Shown: one piece after another, positions 57,804 through 64,000 of the stretch
Numbering within the stretch: position 1 is the stretch's first letter
Layout of the letters: every line of letters begins with the position of its first letter
Assembly: GCA_963740765.1 (NCBI GenBank)
Contig: CAVUFN010000011.1
Location: 1-64,000 of the forward strand
Source of the DNA: DATLGB01 sp963740765
GTDB lineage: Bacteria > Actinomycetota > Thermoleophilia > Solirubrobacterales > Solirubrobacteraceae
Reading direction: 5' to 3'
DNA length: 64,000 nucleotides
Translations under genes and position numbers: made by a program
The notes under the pieces: generated by a model
Told to the model about the DNA's origin: nothing
The model's database searches: none
Seen by the model: only the letters and a program-made list of their open reading frames with translations

Positions 57804-57816
57804 CGTCACCGTGACG
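57804..57816. promoter_or_regulatory. palindrome at the double-TetR start
   Basis: CGTCAC (57804-57809), one base, GTGACG (57811-57816); the right arm includes the GTG start codon. Suited to autoregulation by the TetR protein and possibly control of the divergent aldolase operon, 39 bases away. Confidence 0.45.
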
Positions 57817-59091
57817 AAGCCCGCCCGCACGCCGCGCCTGCCCCCCGAGGAGCGGCGGCGGCAGTTGCTCGACGCCGCGCTCGAGCTGCTGGCCACGGAG
57901 GGCTTCGACGCCGTCAACGTCGAGTCGGTCGCGCGCAAGGCGGGGGTGACCCGCCCCGTCGTCTACGACCAGTTCGGCGATCTCGACGGGCTGTTGGTGG
58001 CGCTGGTCGATCGCGAGGAGGCGACCGCGCTCGCACCGCTCCAGCGGATCATCGGCGACGACCCCGGCGAGGACGTCGACCCCGACGCGTTCCTGGTCGA
58101 CGCCGTCCGCACCTTCCTGACCGAGGTCAAGGCGGCGCCGCGCACGTGGCGCATGGTGCTGATGCCGCCCGACGGCGGCTCGGCCGACCTGCGCGAGCGG
58201 GTACAGCGCAGCCGCCGCACCATCACCGGCCGGGTCGCGGAGCTGCTGCGCTGGGGGATCGACCGGCGCGGCGGGCCGCGCGGACTCGACGTGGACCTGC
58301 TCGCGCGGCTCGTCGTCGCGATCGGGGAGGACGGCGCGCGGCTGGTGGTCGCGCACCCGCGGCGCTACTCGCCCGACCGGCTCACCACGGTCGTCGCGCA
58401 GCTGGTCACGCTGATCCCGTCCGACGTCACCATCGAGCCGCCCGGCGAGTACGCGCCGGAGCCGTCCCCCGCGGCGCGCGCGACGCCCGCCGTCGGCGGC
58501 CGCGTCCCGCGCGCCCAGCGCCGCGAGGACCTGCTCGACCACACCCTCGCGCTGATCGGCGACGAGGGCTTCGACGCGCTCAACGTGGAGGCGCTGGCCC
58601 GGCGCGCGGGGGTCAACCGCGTCGTCGTCTACCGGTCCTTCACCGGCCTGCCCGGTCTGCTGCTGGCGCTGATGCGCCGCGAGTCCGCGCGCGTGCGCGC
58701 GCAGCTCGAGGCCCTGCTCCCGGCCGACCCCGGCGAGCGCACGCCGCACGAGCTGGTGACCACGTCGCTGGAGGGCTTCCTCGACCTCGTCGCGACCGAT
58801 GCCCTGACCTGGCGCGTGGCGCTGCTGCGGCCCGAGAGCGCTCCGGCCATCGCCCAGAAGGTCGTCGCCCGCCAGCGCAACGACCTCGCCGAGCAGCTGC
58901 GGCCGCTGGTGGCCTGGGGCCTCGACGGTCTGCCGCTCGACCTCGCGGCCGAGGACGCCGACGTCCTCGCCCGCCTGCTCTTCACGCTGGCCGAGGAGCT
59001 CGGCCGGATCCTGCTCGAGGAGCCGGCGTTCCCGCGGGCGCGGCTGGTCGACTCGACGCGCCGCTTCCTGGCGCTGCTGCCCTGGGAGTGA
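57811..59091 (+). CDS. tandem TetR: two TetR regulators fused in one chain
   Basis: 426 residues. Two complete TetR units follow each other: HTH 1 (ALELLATEGFDAVNVESVAR, then KAGVTRPVVYDQFGDLDGLL, about 23-61) with its ligand domain to about 205, a Pro/Ala linker (about 206-232), then HTH 2 (LALIGDEGFDALNVEALARR, then AGVNRVVVYRSF, about 246-278) and a second ligand domain. Both halves are full length, and the N-terminal helices are near copies. Since TetR proteins act as dimers, this looks like a covalent pseudo-dimer. No internal stop or frame change. Confidence 0.88.
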   Translation: MTKPARTPRLPPEERRRQLLDAALELLATEGFDAVNVESVARKAGVTRPVVYDQFGDLDGLLVALVDREEATALAPLQRIIGDDPGEDVDPDAFLVDAVRTFLTEVKAAPRTWRMVLMPPDGGSADLRERVQRSRRTITGRVAELLRWGIDRRGGPRGLDVDLLARLVVAIGEDGARLVVAHPRRYSPDRLTTVVAQLVTLIPSDVTIEPPGEYAPEPSPAARATPAVGGRVPRAQRREDLLDHTLALIGDEGFDALNVEALARRAGVNRVVVYRSFTGLPGLLLALMRRESARVRAQLEALLPADPGERTPHELVTTSLEGFLDLVATDALTWRVALLRPESAPAIAQKVVARQRNDLAEQLRPLVAWGLDGLPLDLAAEDADVLARLLFTLAEELGRILLEEPAFPRARLVDSTRRFLALLPWE

Positions 59092-59106
59092 GGGCCGGCC
59101 GGCCGC

Positions 59107-61200
59107 TCAGGAGCGAAGCGAGGTGGGACCGCCGGCCCGGCGGTCCTGCAGATCCCGCAGCAGCGTGACGTCCGTCGCCACGACCATCGCACCGTCCGGC
59201 CTCCCGTCCTCGTCCTGCAACGGCAGGAAGCGACTCAGGTACTCGCGCCCGGAGCGCGACGTGTGGGTGATCTCGCCGCCGCGCCCCGCGAAGGCGGCCT
59301 CCCAGTGCGGCAGCAGGTGCTGCTGCCCGGGCGCGCTGAGGACCTCGTCGACCGTGCGACCCTCGATCTGCTCGGGCGTGTGGGACGTGGCGGCCAGCCC
59401 GCCGCCGGCGGCGACGACGAAGCGGCGGTCGCGGTCGGCCATGAAGACGACGGTGTCCGGCAGCAGGTCGGCCATGCGGCGGTAGCGGCGGTGCGCGCGC
59501 TGCAGCTCGGCGCGCGCGTCCTCGCGCTCGGTGACGTCACGGATCGAGGAGCGCATGCCGGTCAGGGCGCCCTCGGTGTCGATGGTCGGCGTGACCGTGA
59601 TCTCCGCCCAGATCGCCTCGCCGTCCTTGCGCTTCATCCGGAACACGCCTGCCTCGGCGCGCAGGCGCCCGAACTCCTCGCCTTCGAAGAGATCGCTGAG
59701 GCGACGGCCGAGCAGCTCCTCGGGCTCGAAGCCCAGGATCTGCTCAGCCGACGGGGAGACCCACTCGATGCGCTCGGCGCGCGAGAGCCGCACCACCATG
59801 TCCTTGGCGGCGTTGGCCAGGGAGCGCAGCTGCGCCTCGGACTCGGTCAGCGTGCGCGTCGCCTCGGCGCGCTCGCGGTGGTCGCGGATCAGGTGGATCT
59901 CGACCGGGCCGTGGCGGCCGTCGACCCGCGAGCCGCTGACGAGCACCGGGATGCGGCGGTCGTCCTTGGTGCGCAGGGTCAGCTCCATCTGGGCCGCGCC
60001 GGTCTCGGAGACCCGGTCGCGCAGGCGCTGGACCTCCGTCAGGGATTCCTCGGGCCAGAAGCCGTGCGGGAACAGGCGGCCCGTCAGCTCCGAGCGGGCG
60101 TAGCCGGTCAGCTCGCACATCGCGTCGTTGACGACGATGATGCCGCGGTTGTCGGAGGCGACGAACCCGTCCGGCAGCGCGGCGATCAGCGTGGCGGAGA
60201 AGCCGCGCTCGCGATCGAGGTCCTCCTCGACGGCGAGCCGCTCGGCCAGCTCGGCCCCGGCCTGCCCCTTGACGTGCTGCTCGCGGCGGCGGGCGGCAGC
60301 CGCGAAGGCGCCGACCCCGAGCGCCACGAGCAGCCCGACCCCGATCACGATCTCGTCCCAGGGGGTGCCCTCGCCGTAGTCGATCTGCGTCCGCACGCGC
60401 AGGTCGCGGCCGGCCAGGCGCAGCGTCCGGGTCTCCGTGTCGCCGCGACCGTTGCCGACGCGCACGAGGCGGTTCGGGCCGTCGTCGATGGTCGCGGTGG
60501 TGCCGGGCGGGAGCGTCGCGTCGAGGCTCGCCGCCAGCGCGTCGAACGTGAAGGTCGCGGAGACGTAGCGCGAGCCGAGCGCCCCGCCGCGCACGGGCTG
60601 GAAGGCGACGAGCTGGACGAGCTTGCGGTCGTTGGTGCCGAACGTGGTCACCGGGGGCGTGAAGGTCGCCTCCCCGAGCGAGGCGGCGCGGCGCATCGCT
60701 GAGATGCGCGTGGCGTCCGAGCCGAGGTCGGTGCCGGGCGGGACGCTGGTGCGCGACGCGACCGCGCGGACGGCGTAGTGCACGGGGCGGACCTGGGCGG
60801 GCGCGTCGCTGGTCGAGGCGGCCTCCTTCATCTCGACGCCGTAGCGGCGTTCCCACCGGGCGCGGTCGGTCTCCGTGACGCGGTCGATGAGGCCGATGGC
60901 GCCGACCTCGGGGGTCCGCAGCATCTGGCGCGTGAGGATCGTGAAGCCGGCGGCGTCGTCCGCGCCGCCCGCCTCGACGCCGGCGGCGACCTGGGCGAGG
61001 CGCTCCAGCGGCGCGCGGAACGCCGCGTCGACGATCGCTGCGGCGCGGTCCAGCCGGCCGGCGACGACGTCACGCCGATGGACGGCCTCGATGTCGTGCA
61101 GCGCGCGGGAGGCGCCGACGGTGGCGGCCAGGATGGCGAGGACCAGGAGCGCCGGGAGCCACAGCGCGCGCGCACGGCTCATGGGCGCCTGATCGACCAC
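59107..61200 (-). CDS. CHASE-domain receptor with three PAS domains and no output domain
   Basis: 697 residues (ATG 61200, or 61182). TM1 about 13-30, an extracellular CHASE domain to about 280 (ARWERRYGVEMKEAAS; EATFTPPVTTFG), TM2 about 283-305, then three PAS/PAC units: FSATLIAALPDGFVASDNRG, AKDMVVRLSRAERIEWVSPS and LLPDTVVFMADRDRRFVVAA. The chain ends 26 residues after the last PAC (VVATDVTLLRDLQDRR) with no kinase, GGDEF, EAL or HTH. It could partner another protein, or the output gene was lost. The TetR gene is convergent 15 bases away. Confidence 0.82.
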   Translation of the reverse strand: MVDQAPMSRARALWLPALLVLAILAATVGASRALHDIEAVHRRDVVAGRLDRAAAIVDAAFRAPLERLAQVAAGVEAGGADDAAGFTILTRQMLRTPEVGAIGLIDRVTETDRARWERRYGVEMKEAASTSDAPAQVRPVHYAVRAVASRTSVPPGTDLGSDATRISAMRRAASLGEATFTPPVTTFGTNDRKLVQLVAFQPVRGGALGSRYVSATFTFDALAASLDATLPPGTTATIDDGPNRLVRVGNGRGDTETRTLRLAGRDLRVRTQIDYGEGTPWDEIVIGVGLLVALGVGAFAAAARRREQHVKGQAGAELAERLAVEEDLDRERGFSATLIAALPDGFVASDNRGIIVVNDAMCELTGYARSELTGRLFPHGFWPEESLTEVQRLRDRVSETGAAQMELTLRTKDDRRIPVLVSGSRVDGRHGPVEIHLIRDHRERAEATRTLTESEAQLRSLANAAKDMVVRLSRAERIEWVSPSAEQILGFEPEELLGRRLSDLFEGEEFGRLRAEAGVFRMKRKDGEAIWAEITVTPTIDTEGALTGMRSSIRDVTEREDARAELQRAHRRYRRMADLLPDTVVFMADRDRRFVVAAGGGLAATSHTPEQIEGRTVDEVLSAPGQQHLLPHWEAAFAGRGGEITHTSRSGREYLSRFLPLQDEDGRPDGAMVVATDVTLLRDLQDRRAGGPTSLRS

Positions 61201-61211
61201 TCGGGCGTGGG

Positions 61212-62216
61212 CTAGAGCCCGAAGCGGTCGCGGAGTTTCGGCAGGACGTCGCCGGCGAACGCGCCGACCTGCCGGGCCTGGTCGTCGCCCGGGAAGTGGA
61301 AGATCAGTTCGGTGAACCCGTGGTCGACGTAGACCGCGATCCTCTCCACGACCTCGTCGGGATCGTCGGAGACGATGAAGCGCGTGTGGGCGCGGTCCGC
61401 GGCGGCCTCACCGGCCTTCTCCATCTCCAGGGGGTCCTCGATGCCGGACTTCTCCTCGCCCGACAGTGCGAGCGCTGCCCACGGCCGGCAGGCGTCCTTC
61501 GCCCACGCCACGTCGTGGTCGTAGGAGACCTTGATCTCGATCATGTGCTTGAGACCCGCACCGCCCGCCCCCCGGCCCGCCTGTTCGGCGCCCTCGGCCG
61601 CGGCGGCGACGAGCTTGTCGTAGAGCTCGGGGTCCTTGCCGCTGGTCACGATCAGCCCGTCCCCGGCGCGCCCGGCCAGCTTGGCGGCAAGCGGCCCGGA
61701 GGCGGCGACGTAGATCGGCACGGGCTCGTCCGGGCGGTCGTAGATCGTCGCCTTCTCGGTGCGGTACCACTCGCCTTCGAAGTCGACGCGCTCCTCCGTC
61801 CACAGCTGCCGGATCAGCTTGATCGCCTCGGCGAGGCGCATCCGCCGCTCCTTGATGGCCGGGAACGCGTCGCCCGTGACCGGCGTCTCGTTGAGGGCCT
61901 CGCCCGTCCCGATGCCGAGGAAGACGCGGCCCGGCGCGAGGCAGCCGAGGGTGGCGAAGGCCTGGGCGATGACGGCGGGCTGGTAGCGCAGGGTCGGCGT
62001 CAGCACCGACGTGCCGATGGTCGCCGACTCCGCGCGCGCCGCCAGCGCGCCGAGCCACGGCAGCGCCGCCGGGCCGTGGCCGCCGTGGTGGCGCCAGGGC
62101 TGGAAGTGGTCGGAGATCGCGACCGTGTCGAAGCCCTGGCGCTCGGCGTCGAGGGACAGCGCGAGCAGCTCAGAGGGACCGAACTGCTCGGCGGAGGCCT
62201 TGTACCCGAAGCGCAT
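61212..62216 (-). CDS. fgd: F420-dependent glucose-6-phosphate dehydrogenase
   Basis: 334 residues, luciferase-like monooxygenase fold. YKASAEQFGPSELLALSLDA and ISDHFQPWRHHGGHGP contain the His37/Trp41 counterparts of the mycobacterial active site; GIGTGEALNE holds the catalytic Glu; IEIKVSYD and GIEDPLEMEKA also match Fgd closely. It reduces coenzyme F420 with glucose 6-phosphate. ATG 62216 is chosen since it aligns with known starts. Its presence implies the cell makes F420. Divergent from nicotinate phosphoribosyltransferase, 22 bases apart. Confidence 0.9.
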   Translation of the reverse strand: MRFGYKASAEQFGPSELLALSLDAERQGFDTVAISDHFQPWRHHGGHGPAALPWLGALAARAESATIGTSVLTPTLRYQPAVIAQAFATLGCLAPGRVFLGIGTGEALNETPVTGDAFPAIKERRMRLAEAIKLIRQLWTEERVDFEGEWYRTEKATIYDRPDEPVPIYVAASGPLAAKLAGRAGDGLIVTSGKDPELYDKLVAAAAEGAEQAGRGAGGAGLKHMIEIKVSYDHDVAWAKDACRPWAALALSGEEKSGIEDPLEMEKAGEAAADRAHTRFIVSDDPDEVVERIAVYVDHGFTELIFHFPGDDQARQVGAFAGDVLPKLRDRFGL

Positions 62217-62238
62217 GGGGGGAACATACGCTGCCCGG

Positions 62239-63282
62239 ATGACGCGCGACCGCCTGCCGCCCGAGACGTTCCGGCTCCCGGTCGAGCGCATCCGCTCGGG
62301 CTACTACAGCGACGCGTACTTCAACTTCACCAAGCGATTGCTGCACGAGCGCGAGCGCCACCCGCGCGTGGTGATGCAGGTCTTCCAGAAGCAGGAGGCG
62401 CTCCTGGGTGGCATCGACGAGGCGATCGCCATCCTCAAGCTCTGCGCGGACGACTGGGACGGGCTCGTGGTGCACGCGCTGCACGAGGGTGACCGCATCG
62501 AGCCGCACGAGACGGTGATGACGATCGAGGGGGACTACGGCCTGTTCGCCCACCTGGAGACGGTCTACCTCGGGACGCTGGCGCGCCGGTCGCTGATCAC
62601 GACCAACGTCCGCAACGTCGTCGAGGCGGCGGGCGGCAAGCCGATCATCTACTTCCCCGCCCGCCACGACCACTGGCTCGTGCAGACCGGCGATGGCTGG
62701 GCCGCGCACGTGGGCGGATCGATCGGCGTGTCCACGGACGCGCAGGCGTCGTGGTGGGGAGGCCGCGGCGTCGGCACCGTCCCGCACGGGCTGATCGCGG
62801 CCTACGGAGGCGACACGGTGCTGGCGGCCCGCGAGTTCGCCGACCGCTACGCGGACGAGATGAACGTCACCGTCCTGGTCGACTTCGAGAACGACTCCGT
62901 GGGGACCTCGCTCGCCGTGGCCCGCGCGCTGGGCGAGCGGCTGTGGGCGGTGCGCCTGGACACCAGCGAGACGCTGACCGACATCGCGCTGGGTCCGGAC
63001 GGCCCGCGCGGCGTGGCGCCCCGCCTTGTGCACGCCGTCCGCGACGCGCTCGACCGCGAGGGCTTCGAGCGGGTCAAGATCGTGGTCAGCGGCGGCTTCG
63101 ACGCGAACCGCATCCGCCGCTTCGAGGCCGACCACGTCCCCGTCGACGCCTACGGCGTTGGCTCTTCCCTCATCCGGGGGGCGGACGACTTCACGGCGGA
63201 CGTCGTCGTGGTCGACGGCCGGCCCTGCGCCAAGGTCGGGCGGGCGTACCGGCCCAACGACCGCCTCGAACTCGTCGGCTGA
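62239..63282 (+). CDS. nicotinate phosphoribosyltransferase
   Basis: 347 residues. Motifs of the family: GYYSDAYFNFTKRLLHE at the N-terminus, HVGGSIGVSTDAQASWWG, RLDTSETLTDIALG, and the phosphate-binding IVVSGGFDANRI with GVGSSLI. It converts nicotinate and PRPP to nicotinate mononucleotide in NAD salvage. Length suits the short actinobacterial type. Stop is followed by a zinc-ribbon frame on the other strand. Confidence 0.88.
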   Translation: MTRDRLPPETFRLPVERIRSGYYSDAYFNFTKRLLHERERHPRVVMQVFQKQEALLGGIDEAIAILKLCADDWDGLVVHALHEGDRIEPHETVMTIEGDYGLFAHLETVYLGTLARRSLITTNVRNVVEAAGGKPIIYFPARHDHWLVQTGDGWAAHVGGSIGVSTDAQASWWGGRGVGTVPHGLIAAYGGDTVLAAREFADRYADEMNVTVLVDFENDSVGTSLAVARALGERLWAVRLDTSETLTDIALGPDGPRGVAPRLVHAVRDALDREGFERVKIVVSGGFDANRIRRFEADHVPVDAYGVGSSLIRGADDFTADVVVVDGRPCAKVGRAYRPNDRLELVG

Positions 63283-63410
63283 GTCCGCAGCAGCTCCATC
63301 GTGCGATGGGTCCGGTCGCGGAGCAGGCACCGCGGGCAGGGCTGCAGTGCCGATCCGGCGACCGAGTCCGGGATCGTGAGCCGACAGACGGGGCAGGTGA
63401 GCTGCGACAT
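63150..63410 (-). CDS. small zinc-ribbon protein (3' end uncertain)
   Basis: From ATG 63410 the first ~45 residues look real: MSQLTCPVCRLTI and LQPCPRCLLRDRTHR give two Cys-x2-Cys knuckles separated by about 19 residues. After about residue 48 the frame is antisense to the nicotinate phosphoribosyltransferase gene and reads Ser/Arg/Thr-rich noise to 63150. The true stop is probably lost to an indel or lies near 63270. Function unknown. Confidence 0.45.
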   Translation of the reverse strand: MSQLTCPVCRLTIPDSVAGSALQPCPRCLLRDRTHRTMELLRTQPTSSRRSLGRYARPTLAQGRPSTTTTSAVKSSAPRMREEPTP

Positions 63411-63451
63411 CGGCCGAGATACTGTCACGAAAGGCACAAAGACTCGACCCT

Positions 63452-64000
63452 TCATCCGACAATTGGTACGAAACGGACCCTCCCGTGCGCCGATTGGTCG
63501 AACCCGGTGCGGGTGCGAGTGAAGCGGGTCAGCACCTGGTCGCGGCGGTCGTCGACGGGCGCGACCAGGCGTCCGCCGGGCGCAAGCTGGCCGAGGAGTG
63601 TCCGCAGCTGGTCCGCCGAGCACGCGGCGGCGACGTTGATCGCGTCGAAGGGTGCGCACCGGGGCAGCCCGGCCAGCCCGTCGCCCGTCTCGTAGCGCAC
63701 GCCGGCAACGCGCGTCGTGCTCAGCGCGCGGACCTCCACCGTCCACACCGCGGCGGCCAGCTGTGCCAGCACGGCGGCGTGGTAGCCCGAGCCGGTGCCG
63801 ACGTCGAGCACCCGGTCGGTGGGCCGCAGCGCGAGCAGCTCGCACATCAGCGCCACGACGAAGGGCTGGGAGATGGTCTGCCCGCCGCCGATCGGCAGCG
63901 CCTCGTTGTCCCACGCCCGTTCGCGCAGCGCGTCCGGCACGAAGGCGGCCCGATCCACGGCGGCGATCGCCGCCAGCACCCGCTCGTCGGCGACGCCGCG
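63452..64000 (-). CDS. pcm: protein-L-isoaspartate O-methyltransferase (partial at right edge)
   Basis: SAM-dependent repair enzyme that methylates isoaspartyl residues. RERAWDNEALPIGGGQTISQ is the substrate-site signature, VLDVGTGSGYHAAVLAQLA the SAM motif, and APGGRLVAPV the post-II strand. The segment between motif I and the GDG motif is about ten residues shorter than usual (VEVRALSTTRVAGVRYETGDG). The frame is still open at 64000 with family-like residues (VADERVLAAIAAV), so the true start lies beyond the window. Confidence 0.82.
   Translation of the reverse strand, partial: RGVADERVLAAIAAVDRAAFVPDALRERAWDNEALPIGGGQTISQPFVVALMCELLALRPTDRVLDVGTGSGYHAAVLAQLAAAVWTVEVRALSTTRVAGVRYETGDGLAGLPRCAPFDAINVAAACSADQLRTLLGQLAPGGRLVAPVDDRRDQVLTRFTRTRTGFDQSAHGRVRFVPIVG

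Overview
The window is 64 kb of very GC-rich DNA. Genes are dense, many adjacent genes overlap by ATGA, GTGA or TGATG, and GTG/TTG starts are common. An F420-dependent glucose-6-phosphate dehydrogenase, an ANTAR regulator, ECF41-type sigma factors and a catalase-peroxidase/Fur pair point to Actinomycetota. A deep actinobacterial lineage such as Thermoleophilia (Solirubrobacterales) is my best inference, made from protein families only. I see no rRNA, CRISPR array, intact tRNA, plasmid or phage gene.

Left half (1-32 kb). Gene order: a haloalkane-dehalogenase-like hydrolase cut by the left edge; an NrtS-like protein; a four-gene YnjBCD-type ABC importer (1.2-5.0 kb); glutaredoxin, a universal stress protein and a mercuric-reductase-like flavoenzyme (5.0-7.5 kb); a leftward operon of radical SAM enzyme, two CDP-alcohol phosphotransferases and a methyltransferase (11.2-7.7 kb); an ECF sigma factor between two zinc-finger anti-sigma factors; membrane, HAD and DsrE genes; a 3' tRNA-Asp fragment; a broken ECF41 sigma/epimerase/oxidoreductase module (15.0-17.9 kb); and a long LacI-controlled catabolic cluster (19.1-31.9 kb). 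That cluster encodes a GATase1-like protein, a ribokinase-like kinase, a ureohydrolase, an oligopeptide-type ABC importer, deoxyribose-phosphate aldolase and two aldehyde dehydrogenase proteins. Two identical 14-bp LacI-type operators tie it together, one directly downstream of a near-consensus promoter.

Right half (32-64 kb). It holds an ANTAR regulator with a degenerate receiver; a stress and sulfur block (tandem Usp, FAD oxidoreductase, VIT-like transporter, ArsR regulator, MMPL exporter, persulfide-dioxygenase/rhodanese fusion, TauE exporter); an intact ECF41 sigma module with two divergent epimerases read from back-to-back ECF41 promoters; a ROK-regulated polyol or sugar operon (Gfo/Idh/MocA dehydrogenase, TIM-barrel isomerase, RbsABC-type importer); a heme-monooxygenase/Fur/KatG block around a 23-bp palindrome; a remnant of an acyl-CoA synthetase; GDPD, M20 peptidase and D-threonine-aldolase-like genes; a single-chain double TetR; a CHASE/PAS receptor without an output domain; fgd, nicotinate phosphoribosyltransferase, and a protein-L-isoaspartate methyltransferase cut by the right edge.

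Caution on quality. At least a dozen genes left of about 24.5 kb are interrupted by one or more small frameshifts, and one by an in-frame stop, although the pieces stay well conserved. The right half has only one suspected case. The simplest reading is poorer base accuracy on the left (or a chimeric contig), so I describe most of those genes as single genes with indels rather than as decayed genes.
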